Assembly: GCA_022564385.1 (NCBI GenBank)
Contig: JADFLN010000089.1
Location: 1 to 5,873 of the forward strand
DNA: 5,873 nt
From: Nitrososphaerota archaeon
GTDB lineage: Archaea; Thermoproteota; Nitrososphaeria; Nitrososphaerales; Nitrosopumilaceae
Direction of reading: 5' to 3'
The notes beneath the pieces were generated by a model, which ran no database searches, was not told the origin of the DNA, and saw nothing but the letters and a program-made list of their open reading frames with translations. This document shows, one piece after another, positions 1-5,443 of the stretch (positions within the stretch are counted from its first letter, which is position 1; the number at the start of each line of letters is the position of its first letter). A program made the position numbers and the translations under genes.

Positions 1-475
1 AATAATCTCTGATTGATTTTAAGACTAGACTTCTAGCATTGAAAATATGTTGTAGTGGCTTACGTCTAAGATCAATTGGTCTTACTTCCAATCTTGTATC
101 AATATTTTTGACAGTTTTTGCAGTAGGCTCAAAAGGTGGGATCTTTTCAACTTCTGAAAACACTCGTAGTGCTGTAGGAATTATCTCAAATCCCATAGGT
201 GCCTTTTCAGAAGATTTTACTTTTCCAGTAATAGCAATTGAAGAATGCGCTTTTAATGATGATATTTTTTCACGAATATCATCTGCACAATCTCCCTTTT
301 TCACTACAATTGAGATATCGCCATTTTTGTCTCGAATTGTGGCAAAACTAATGTTGCCATGTCCTCTTACTGTCAAAACCCACCCCATGATGGTTACTTC
401 TGCCCCATCCATGGAAGGATTGATTTCATCAGAATAGTGAGATCTGCGTAAATTTCCTAATTCAGTTTCTATCAT
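1..475 (-). CDS. aspS: Aspartyl-tRNA synthetase, N-terminal part (cut by window edge)
   Basis: The enzyme charges tRNA(Asp), and in non-discriminating forms also tRNA(Asn), with aspartate in the cytoplasm. Only the first 158 residues are visible. They cover the N-terminal OB-fold anticodon-binding domain (about residues 12-105, with HYSDEI at 13-18, GWV at 31-33, IRDKNGDI at 47-54 and GFEIIP at 95-100), the hinge, and the start of the class II catalytic domain (DTRLEVRPIDLRRK at 126-139, then FNARSLVLKSIRDY). The order and spacing match archaeal AspRS proteins as I remember them. The ATG at 475 is chosen because an in-frame TAA lies two codons upstream and the OB fold begins soon after. The gene runs off the left edge, so the catalytic motifs 2 and 3 cannot be seen. 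It is divergent from the small gene at 592. AsnRS and LysRS share the OB fold, but the DTRLxxRxxDLRR hinge favours AspRS. Confidence 0.88.
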   Translation of the reverse strand, partial: MIETELGNLRRSHYSDEINPSMDGAEVTIMGWVLTVRGHGNISFATIRDKNGDISIVVKKGDCADDIREKISSLKAHSSIAITGKVKSSEKAPMGFEIIPTALRVFSEVEKIPPFEPTAKTVKNIDTRLEVRPIDLRRKPLQHIFNARSLVLKSIRDY

Positions 476-501
476 AATTTACTTTATTCCATTTACATGG
501 T

Positions 502-509
502 GTAATTAA
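502..509 (-). promoter_or_regulatory. Candidate archaeal TATA box for aspS
   Basis: On the minus strand the sequence reads TTAATTAC, centred about 30 bp upstream of the aspS ATG. That is the distance expected for a short-leader or leaderless archaeal transcript. The region is AT-rich, so chance matches are common and this call is weak. Confidence 0.33.
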
Positions 510-562
510 TTTTTACACAAAATAGTGCACTAATACCCTAATTTTCAATAACCAGATTTACA

Positions 563-570
563 TTAAATTA
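563..570 (+). promoter_or_regulatory. Candidate archaeal TATA box for the gene at 592
   Basis: TTAAATTA is centred about 26 bp before the ATG at 592, which is the spacing expected when transcription starts at the start codon (leaderless). No ribosome binding site precedes that ATG, which agrees with this reading. The same promoter may also serve purP, which begins 28 bp after the small gene ends. Confidence 0.42.
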
Positions 571-591
571 ACACGATTTTTCATAGATGTT

Positions 592-801
592 ATGACTCTC
601 ACTAACAAAGAAAAGATAGTAGCAATCATATCAAATGGAATTGCAGTCTTCTCCCTATTACAAGAAAGAGATGATCTTCCAAAAAACACAACCATGTATG
701 ATTTTGTGTTAAAGATAATTCCAGAAGATATCAAATCAGAATTAAGCATTGAATTAATAGATGAAATATTTCAATACGTCTCATCCGCACACAGTTCATA
801 A
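592..801 (+). CDS. Small hypothetical protein (69 aa), upstream of purP
   Basis: I do not recognise this protein. It has 69 residues, no cysteine, no signal peptide and no convincing membrane segment. It is rich in Glu, Asp, Lys and Ile, and looks mainly helical, with an acidic C-terminal half (IPEDIKSELSIELIDEIF, about residues 43-60). It is therefore probably a small cytoplasmic protein. The ATG at 592 is preceded at the right distance by a TATA-like box, and the stop lies 28 bp before the preferred purP start, so the two may be co-transcribed. An overlapping minus-strand frame at 558-749 has no comparable context. Evidence that the gene is real is positional only. A conserved lineage-specific small protein is likely but not shown. 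Confidence 0.55.
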   Translation: MTLTNKEKIVAIISNGIAVFSLLQERDDLPKNTTMYDFVLKIIPEDIKSELSIELIDEIFQYVSSAHSS

Positions 802-829
802 AGTACAAAATACAACTCTAATTATCATA

Positions 830-1855
830 ATGACTGCCATAGCAACATTAGGATCTCATTGTTCTTTACAGGTTCTCAAAGGTGCAAAAGATGAAGGTCT
901 AAAAACCATACTAATCTGTGAAAAAAAGCGTGAAAAACTATACAGGAGATTTCCATTTATTGATGAATTAATCATGGTAGATTCTTTTAAAGAAGTTCTA
1001 GACAAAAAATGTCAATCCATCTTAGAAGAAAATAATGCAGTTTTGATTCCACATGGAACATTAATTGCACAGATGAGTTCTAAAGAGATTGAATCAATCA
1101 AGACACCCGTATTTGGAAACAAATGGATTTTAAGATGGGAGTCAGATAGAGAGATGAAAGAGAAATTAATGAAAGAAGCAGATCTTCCCATCCCAACAAC
1201 AGTTCCTCATCCTAAAGACATCAATAGTCTAGTAATTGTAAAAAGACAGGGAGCTGCTGGTGGAAAAGGATACTTTTTGGCATCAAACGAAGACGATTAC
1301 AACACAAAAAGAAATCAATTAATTTCAGATGGGATAATTTTAAAAGATGAAATTTTATACATTCAAGAATATGCCGCAGGAGTTTTAGCATATTTACAAT
1401 TTTTCTATTCGCCACTAAAAGAAGAATTAGAATTCTTTGGGGTTGATCAAAGACATGAATCAGATATTGAAGGTCTTGCTAGAATACCATCAGAAGAGCA
1501 ACTAAAAACTAACAAGGTTCCATCATTTAACGTAATTGGAAACAGTCCTCTAGTTTTGAGAGAATCACTTTTAGATGAAGTGTACAACATGGGAGAAAAC
1601 TTTGTCAATGCAGCAAAAAAATTGGTAGCACCAGGGATGAATGGACCATTTTGTATTGAAGGGGTTTATGATGAAAATGCAAAATTCACATCATTTGAAT
1701 TTTCAGCAAGAATTGTTGCAGGGACCAATATCTACATGGACGGTTCTCCATATTATTCACTATTGTTTAACGAGCCTATGAGTATGGGTAAAAGGATTGC
1801 AAGAGAGGTAAAAACAGCAGTTGAATCTAATCAACTAGATAAGATTACAACCTAA
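830..1855 (+). CDS. purP: Formate-dependent FAICAR synthetase (IMP biosynthesis), PurP
   Basis: PurP is the archaeal ATP-grasp enzyme that formylates AICAR to FAICAR using ATP and formate. It replaces the folate-dependent transformylase of PurH in the ninth step of IMP synthesis. The predicted protein has 341 residues, normal for the family. It opens with the typical IATLGSHCSLQVLKGAKDEG (residues 4-23). The ATP-grasp glycine-rich loop KRQGAAGGKGYF lies at about 138-149. The C-terminal metal and nucleotide-binding segment FEFSARIVAGTNIYMDGSPY begins at about 289. An in-frame ATG at 761 would add 23 residues, but that stretch is unlike PurP and overlaps the upstream small gene, so the ATG at 830 is preferred. 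No Shine-Dalgarno site is visible before it. The gene converges with the phnDCE-like operon across an 18-bp gap. The family also contains PurP paralogues of uncertain activity, but the full motif set supports the enzyme. Confidence 0.92.
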   Translation: MTAIATLGSHCSLQVLKGAKDEGLKTILICEKKREKLYRRFPFIDELIMVDSFKEVLDKKCQSILEENNAVLIPHGTLIAQMSSKEIESIKTPVFGNKWILRWESDREMKEKLMKEADLPIPTTVPHPKDINSLVIVKRQGAAGGKGYFLASNEDDYNTKRNQLISDGIILKDEILYIQEYAAGVLAYLQFFYSPLKEELEFFGVDQRHESDIEGLARIPSEEQLKTNKVPSFNVIGNSPLVLRESLLDEVYNMGENFVNAAKKLVAPGMNGPFCIEGVYDENAKFTSFEFSARIVAGTNIYMDGSPYYSLLFNEPMSMGKRIAREVKTAVESNQLDKITT

Positions 1856-1873
1856 AACAGATACAAAAAGAAT
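1856..1873 (-). terminator. Possible T-rich terminator between convergent phnE and purP
   Basis: The 18-bp gap between the two stop codons reads, on the minus strand, as an interrupted T-rich tract (ATTCTTTTTGTATCTGTTTT). This resembles the U-tract signals that end archaeal transcripts, and would serve the phnE side. On the plus strand there is only a short TATTTTG, so purP transcripts probably end inside the 3' end of phnE. No hairpin was found. Confidence 0.3.
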
Positions 1874-2665
1874 CTATTTTGAAATTACTTTCATCCCATG
1901 TTGCGATTTTATGATATACTTGTCTCTAATCTTAACACTAATCCAGTCAATTATCAAGACTGTAACCAATACTACTAACATGAAAACTGCTGCTTTTCCA
2001 TACTCAAAGAATTTGATATAGTTGATAATATAGAACCCAATTCCACCTGCACCGACCAATCCGAGGATGCTAGTTTGACGAATATTATAATCAAACATGT
2101 AAAGCAATTGACCAAGAAGATGAGAAGCTGACTCAGGAATTACAACATAGCAAATCAATTGAGATTTTGATACTCCAATTGAATTTACGGCATCCATAGG
2201 ATCTGAATCAATTGTTTCAATTGTTTCATATTGTAATTTTGTAATAAAGCCAATGGTATACATGATAATTGCTAAAACTCCTGCAAATGGACCTAGGCCA
2301 ACCATAATTACAAATAAGATTGCCCACAAAATTGATGGGAATGTGCGAATAGCTGCTAATAATGCACGAATTGGAGCATAAACAAATTTGCTGTTAAGAT
2401 TTCTTGCAGCAAGCATACTTAGTGGTAATGCGATTGCAAAACCAACTATTGTTCCGATAAAAGCCATTTGAATAGTTTCAAACATTGCCCAAATAGCAGT
2501 TGGAACATATTTTGGTTCAACAAGAAGCATTTCTTCAACAATAATTGCAAGATTTGGTAATCCCTCAATAAACTCGATAGGATTAGCATCAACATTGTAA
2601 GATGCAACTACTAACAACGCAACAATAATTCCAATAATGATATTATTTTTTGGAGTCATCAGCAT
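1874..2665 (-). CDS. phnE: Phosphonate/phosphite-type ABC transporter permease, PhnE-like
   Basis: This is the membrane channel subunit of an importer of the phosphonate class, 263 residues long. Hydrophobic segments lie at about residues 9-24, 67-87, 112-142 (probably two helices) and 225-247. The stretch from FPSILWAILFVIMVGLGPFAG (109-129) and the following KLQYETIETIDSDPMDAV are typical of PhnE. The latter begins the EAA loop, which continues to the conserved Gly164 (SIGVSKSQ) and contacts the ATPase. ATGs at 2665 and 2659 are both possible, and both overlap the end of the ATPase gene (23 or 17 bp), showing tight operon coupling. It is the last gene of the operon and ends 18 bp from purP. 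The PhnE family is clear. The transported molecule is not determined by this subunit. Confidence 0.9.
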   Translation of the reverse strand: MLMTPKNNIIIGIIVALLVVASYNVDANPIEFIEGLPNLAIIVEEMLLVEPKYVPTAIWAMFETIQMAFIGTIVGFAIALPLSMLAARNLNSKFVYAPIRALLAAIRTFPSILWAILFVIMVGLGPFAGVLAIIMYTIGFITKLQYETIETIDSDPMDAVNSIGVSKSQLICYVVIPESASHLLGQLLYMFDYNIRQTSILGLVGAGGIGFYIINYIKFFEYGKAAVFMLVVLVTVLIIDWISVKIRDKYIIKSQHGMKVISK

Positions 2666-3461
2666 ACATCTCCATAATTTCTTCAGTACTCACATCACCT
2701 GTTTGAAAATCTACTATAGTCTCGCCTTCAACCCCAATCTCTAAAATTTTACGGCCTTTTTTAATAACTGCAACTCTATTTGCATACTCTAATGCTAGTT
2801 TCATATCATGATGAACCATAATTGCTGTTAGATTCATTTGTTTTTGAGCATCTGCGATTAAATCCATAATCTCATGTGCAGTAACATGATCTAATTCTGA
2901 AACAATTTCATCGGCCAACAATATTGTAGGTTTCTGCATTAATGCTCTAGCAATAGCAACCCTTCTCTTTTCACCACCACTTAACGTGTAGACTTTTCTG
3001 TCTTCTTTTCCAGATAACACAACTAGTTTTAGAATTCTTTTAGCTTCTTGAATTTCGTGTTCTGGAAATCTCTTAAATAATGATTGAATTTTGCTGAGTC
3101 TAGGTAATGCACCAATGAGAGTGTTTTCAAGAACTGTGATATTTTTTATTAATCCAAGATTTTGAGGGATGTAGCCAATTGTGTGCATCATCTTTTTGAA
3201 TTTTTTGTCATTCATGTTAGGTACAACATAATCAATTTTGATTGTTCCTTTACTAAAGTGCATCATACCATTCATTAATTTGAGTAATGTAGATTTACCA
3301 GAACCAGATTCTCCAACTATAGCATAATTTGTCCCTCTATCAATTGATAAATTAATTTCTTCTAATGCAAAATTTTTAGAATCATAAGATGTCCAAACAT
3401 TACTCATCTGAATAATTTTTTCTGTAAAAATTGATGAAAGATGAGTGTTTTTTGCCATCAT
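2643..3461 (-). CDS. phnC: Phosphonate/phosphite-type ABC transporter ATP-binding protein, PhnC-like
   Basis: This cytoplasmic ATPase powers the importer. Counting from the ATG at 3461, the 272-residue protein has Walker A GESGSGKST at 50-58, the Q-loop (IPQN, Gln at 100), the signature LSGGEKRRVAIARAL from 160, Walker B ILLADE at 180-185, the D-loop SELD at 188-191 and the H-loop His at about 218 (VHHD). All catalytic elements are present. Two details are unusual: the residue after the Walker B Glu is Ile instead of the common Pro (DEI, not DEP), and the signature reads LSGGE instead of LSGGQ. A TTG at 3515 would add 18 residues and overlap phnD, but the ATG-ATG pair at 3461/3458 gives a length nearer the family's usual (about 260) and is preferred. 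No ribosome binding site is evident. The gene lies 28 bp after phnD and overlaps phnE. Confidence 0.9.
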   Translation of the reverse strand: MMAKNTHLSSIFTEKIIQMSNVWTSYDSKNFALEEINLSIDRGTNYAIVGESGSGKSTLLKLMNGMMHFSKGTIKIDYVVPNMNDKKFKKMMHTIGYIPQNLGLIKNITVLENTLIGALPRLSKIQSLFKRFPEHEIQEAKRILKLVVLSGKEDRKVYTLSGGEKRRVAIARALMQKPTILLADEIVSELDHVTAHEIMDLIADAQKQMNLTAIMVHHDMKLALEYANRVAVIKKGRKILEIGVEGETIVDFQTGDVSTEEIMEMYADDSKK

Positions 3462-3489
3462 AATTTCATTCTTTTGTAAAATTTCAGTT

Positions 3490-4578
3490 TCATTTACTCT
3501 TGTTGTATTTGTCAATAATTAGTTGATCAAGTCCAGTCAAAACATCAATGTATGTTCCAAAGTCACCAATATGCATAGTAGTGGTTGTTGGAACAAGTGC
3601 TTCAGCACCATACAAATTCATTAAAATTGAGTTGTTCTCATCATAATTGAGTTCAATAAGTGCATCAACTAATACGTCCTTTGTAGATTCTGACATGTTA
3701 GCATTTACTATGAATACATGTGATGGCACAGAACCAATTGTTGTAACTGGACGTAATTTTGCTTGATCATTCAAGTCAAGGTATTTTTTAGGAGCAATGT
3801 CTGAGCCGAATGCAACATCAACTTTTCCTTCAAGAAGTAATTTCAAAGCTGTTTTGTATCCTCCCGTAAAAGTATAACTTTCAAAATTATTCTCTAATGC
3901 AGAGTATAACGCAACTATATCATCACCTTCAATGTCAATGTAGCCTTCAGTTACCAAAGTTCCCATAGGCCTTACAAAACCTGACGAGCCAGTAATACTA
4001 GTAAACGCTACTCTTTTACCAATAGTGTCTTCTAATGAATTAATAGAATCATTATCAACCAAAGTCCAAACTGTTGCTTGGTAGTTTACTTTTCCTTCAA
4101 CAAGTTCTGCCAATACAACTTCTGCACCTGTTCTTTGATGTGTAATCCATGCAGGTCCAGTATCCATAAAGGCAGCATCAATATGACCAAACCTCATTCC
4201 TTCAATAATAGTCTCATAATTTGTTGGAATAACTATTTCAACATCAACCCCAATTTTTTTCTCAATGAATTCTTCTAGCGCTTGAGCGTTTGAAGTCAAC
4301 TCATTGGCTTTTTCAACTGGGATAAGCCCAATAGTGATTTTATCAACATCAATAGATTTTGATTCAGATGAAACATTGATGATTTCATTTTTAACAAGGA
4401 ATTCAATTCCAGTTAGAAAAGTTGTATCATCAATTGAACCGTCTGCCCACCAACCTGCGTTGTTCTTTATCCATAGTGGAATCAAACTTTCGGCATCAGC
4501 ATTTTGAGCTAAAGGAATTGCAGCAACGCCGATTAGCGCAATTATAGAAAAAAATACAAAAGTTGTTTTGAATTTCAT
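3490..4578 (-). CDS. phnD: Secreted phosphonate/phosphite-binding protein, PhnD-like, with N-terminal WIKNNAGWW module
   Basis: This is the substrate-binding component of the ABC importer, 362 residues long, acting outside the membrane. Residues 1-29 form a signal peptide (basic start, hydrophobic core 7-23, probable cleavage after ADA). Residues 33-69 form a module reading PLWIKNNAGWWADGSIDDTTF, then GIEFLVKNEII. This is a motif that I know from secreted thaumarchaeal proteins and that is absent from bacterial PhnD. The PhnD domain runs from about 80: ITIGLIP (81-87), YETIIEGMRFGHIDAAFMDTGPAW (121-144), the ligand loop TGSSGFVRP (196-204), and GGYKTALKLLLEGKVDVAF from 239. No lipobox cysteine follows the signal, and there is no C-terminal membrane segment, so the means of attachment is unclear. 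It is first in the operon, behind a palindromic promoter. In E. coli PhnD, as I recall, a ligand-contacting His lies where Tyr241 is here. The substrate could be phosphonate, phosphite or something related. Confidence 0.88.
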   Translation of the reverse strand: MKFKTTFVFFSIIALIGVAAIPLAQNADAESLIPLWIKNNAGWWADGSIDDTTFLTGIEFLVKNEIINVSSESKSIDVDKITIGLIPVEKANELTSNAQALEEFIEKKIGVDVEIVIPTNYETIIEGMRFGHIDAAFMDTGPAWITHQRTGAEVVLAELVEGKVNYQATVWTLVDNDSINSLEDTIGKRVAFTSITGSSGFVRPMGTLVTEGYIDIEGDDIVALYSALENNFESYTFTGGYKTALKLLLEGKVDVAFGSDIAPKKYLDLNDQAKLRPVTTIGSVPSHVFIVNANMSESTKDVLVDALIELNYDENNSILMNLYGAEALVPTTTTMHIGDFGTYIDVLTGLDQLIIDKYNKSK

Positions 4579-4586
4579 GATTTATT

Positions 4587-4626
4587 GAAAATCTTAGTTT
4601 AAGCTAATTATTTAAACTAGATTTTC
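4587..4626. repeat. 40-bp interrupted palindrome over the phnD promoter
   Basis: The left arm, GAAAATCTTAGTTTAA (4587-4602), is the reverse complement of the right arm, TTAAACTAGATTTTC (4612-4626), except for one extra T at 4594. The arms are therefore 15 bp, separated by a 9-bp spacer (GCTAATTAT). The element starts 9 bp upstream of the phnD ATG and contains the TATA-like box. A repressor operator is the simplest reading. If transcription starts further upstream than expected, it could instead fold as a leader hairpin. Confidence 0.65.
4609..4616 (-). promoter_or_regulatory. Archaeal TATA box for the phnDCE-like operon
   Basis: On the minus strand this reads TTTAAATA, the closest match to an archaeal box A in the spacer. 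It is centred about 34 bp from the ATG, which predicts a leader of only about 8-10 nt. The 9-mer GTTTAAATA here is shared exactly with the promoter of the regulator pair at 5401. The box sits inside the 40-bp palindrome, so a protein bound there would compete with TBP. Confidence 0.55.
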
Positions 4627-4640
4627 ATTCTAAAGATTTG

Positions 4641-4656
4641 TTCTAAACATATAGAA
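4641..4656. promoter_or_regulatory. Candidate operator TTCTA-N6-TAGAA upstream of phnD
   Basis: TTCTAAACATATAGAA is an inverted repeat with 5-bp arms and a 6-bp spacer, centred about 36 bp upstream of the phnD TATA box. A further TTCTAAA copy lies at 4628-4634, 13 bp away. The same 5-6-5 architecture recurs at 5422-5437, upstream of the regulator genes (12 of 16 positions identical). Its place upstream of the TATA box suits an activator, or the outer part of a larger operator. Confidence 0.42.
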
Positions 4657-4686
4657 TAAGAATATGAAAAATAGTAAATGGTTTTT
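4657..4686 (-). terminator. Possible T-rich terminator after the second regulator gene
   Basis: Read on the minus strand, the bases after the stop at 4687 include CTATTTTTCATATTCTTATTC. This is a cluster of T runs like those at archaeal transcript ends. It would separate the regulator pair from phnD. No stem-loop was found, and the tract merges with the region upstream of the phnD promoter. Confidence 0.3.
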
Positions 4687-5046
4687 TTAAGGATTTGATT
4701 TAGAATTTATTAAGTTTGGATACAAATTCAAACTAGGCTCTGAATCCTCTAAAATTATTTCAACTTTAGCAATTCTACTATGATATTGTTTAATTTTTTT
4801 TCCTTCTGGTGAAATAACATACTTGTCTACTTCTACAAGTGCAAGATCTTCCAAAGTGCACAATGTTTTGTAAACAGTGGAAAGCGAAATTTTTAATTCG
4901 TCTGCAATTTTACTTGCATCTTTTGATTCATTTTTAATTGAAAATAATACAGCTCTAACACACACATTACTAAGTGACTCAATAATTTTTTGAGTTATAT
5001 CAAATTCAGATAATTGTATTATATTTAGATTTGACATTAAAATCAT
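4687..5046 (-). CDS. Small winged-helix transcriptional regulator (second of a tandem pair)
   Basis: This is a predicted DNA-binding regulator of about 119 residues. The core DITQKIIESLSN...RAVLFSIKN precedes a helix-turn-helix (ASKIADELKISLSTVYKTLCTLEDL, about 44-68) and a wing (ALVEVDKYVISPEGKKI), an arrangement like ArsR- or TrmB-type winged helices. It has no ligand-binding domain, metal-site cysteine cluster or membrane segment. It is nearly half identical to the protein encoded just upstream over about 98 residues, so the two are tandem duplicates. The ATG at 5046 directly follows the upstream TAA, which suggests coupled translation. The ATG at 5037 (MSNLN) aligns slightly better with the paralogue's start, so the true start may be there. 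It differs from its neighbour in a longer C-terminal tail (NLINSKSNP). The effector is unknown. Adjacency suggests control of the phnDCE-like operon, of cbtA, or of the pair itself. Confidence 0.8.
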   Translation of the reverse strand: MILMSNLNIIQLSEFDITQKIIESLSNVCVRAVLFSIKNESKDASKIADELKISLSTVYKTLCTLEDLALVEVDKYVISPEGKKIKQYHSRIAKVEIILEDSEPSLNLYPNLINSKSNP

Positions 5047-5376
5047 TTAGTTAGGAACCAATGTCAGAATTGGTTCAGGTTTTTTAATTGAGATTTCAGC
5101 TTTACTAATTCTACTGCGATAAACTTTGTATTTTCTGCCTTTATCAGATAACAACCATTTTTCAACTTTAATTAGTGTAAGTTCTTCAAGGTCTGCCAAT
5201 TTTTTATATACAGAACTAAGAGGAATTTTAAGTTTATTTGAAAGTTCTGCAGCAGTACTTCCTTTTTTAATAACAGAAAATAAAATTGCACGAGATTCAG
5301 AATCAGCTAGTGCTTCTATAACTTTTTGAGTGATATCATATTTTTTCAATTGTGGTAATGTAAGTCGCCTTGACAT
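5047..5376 (-). CDS. Small winged-helix transcriptional regulator (first of a tandem pair)
   Basis: This is a predicted DNA-binding protein of 109 residues. The conserved YDITQKVIEAL (13-23) and SRAILFSVIKKG are followed by a helix-turn-helix (AAELSNKLKIPLSSVYKKLADLEEL, about 43-67) and a wing (LIKVEKWLLSDKGRKY). The SSVYKKLADLEE recognition helix resembles ArsR/TrmB-like archaeal regulators. The short C-terminal part (SRISKAEISIKKPEP) has no domain I recognise. The ATG at 5376 is chosen because TTTAAATA is centred about 28 bp upstream, as expected for a leaderless transcript. The gene is 67 bp from cbtA and touches the next regulator gene. An inverted repeat at 5422 in its upstream region resembles one near phnD, which makes autoregulation and shared control plausible. 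Direct targets cannot be read from the sequence. Confidence 0.8.
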   Translation of the reverse strand: MSRRLTLPQLKKYDITQKVIEALADSESRAILFSVIKKGSTAAELSNKLKIPLSSVYKKLADLEELTLIKVEKWLLSDKGRKYKVYRSRISKAEISIKKPEPILTLVPN

Positions 5377-5400
5377 GTAAATATCACAAATATTCTAGGA

Positions 5401-5408
5401 TATTTAAA
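5401..5408 (-). promoter_or_regulatory. Archaeal TATA box for the regulator pair
   Basis: The minus strand reads TTTAAATA, centred about 28 bp from the ATG at 5376, so transcription should start at or within a few bases of the start codon. The box and its preceding G are identical to those of the phnD promoter. A single TTCTA half-site (5393-5397) lies between the box and the gene. Confidence 0.55.
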
Positions 5409-5421
5409 CGACAGGTATATG

Positions 5422-5437
5422 TTCTCATTATAGAGAA
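5422..5437. promoter_or_regulatory. Candidate operator TTCTC-N6-GAGAA upstream of the regulator pair
   Basis: TTCTCATTATAGAGAA has 5-bp inverted arms around a 6-bp spacer, the same layout as TTCTAAACATATAGAA near phnD. It is centred 25 bp upstream of the regulator TATA box and begins 6 bp past the cbtA stop codon. A cbtA terminator hairpin is the alternative, but no T-run follows it on the minus strand, so a protein-binding site is preferred. Confidence 0.42.
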
Positions 5438-5443
5438 TGGGAA

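Noticed and set aside
39..437. Open plus-strand frame of 132 codons
   Set aside because: It lies antisense to the aspS N-terminal region, which shows clear AspRS motifs on the minus strand. The plus-strand translation looks like no family.
558..749. Minus-strand frame of 63 codons
   Set aside because: It is antisense to the better-supported gene at 592-801. It has no promoter in place and no recognisable protein features.
761..829. Longer start for purP
   Set aside because: The extra 23 residues are unlike PurP N-termini and overlap the small upstream gene. The family-typical sequence starts at the ATG at 830.
3462..3515. Longer phnC start at TTG 3515
   Set aside because: It would use a TTG, overlap the end of phnD and give an N-terminus longer than the family's usual. 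Two adjacent ATGs at 3461 and 3458 are better.
4078..4507. Two plus-strand frames within phnD
   Set aside because: They are antisense to clear PhnD coding sequence, and the translations have no plausible domain.
5126..5329. Plus-strand frame inside the first regulator gene
   Set aside because: It is antisense to a well-formed winged-helix protein.
5422..5437. Terminator hairpin for cbtA
   Set aside because: The stem is only 5 bp and no T-run follows on the minus strand. The match to the site near phnD favours a protein-binding site.
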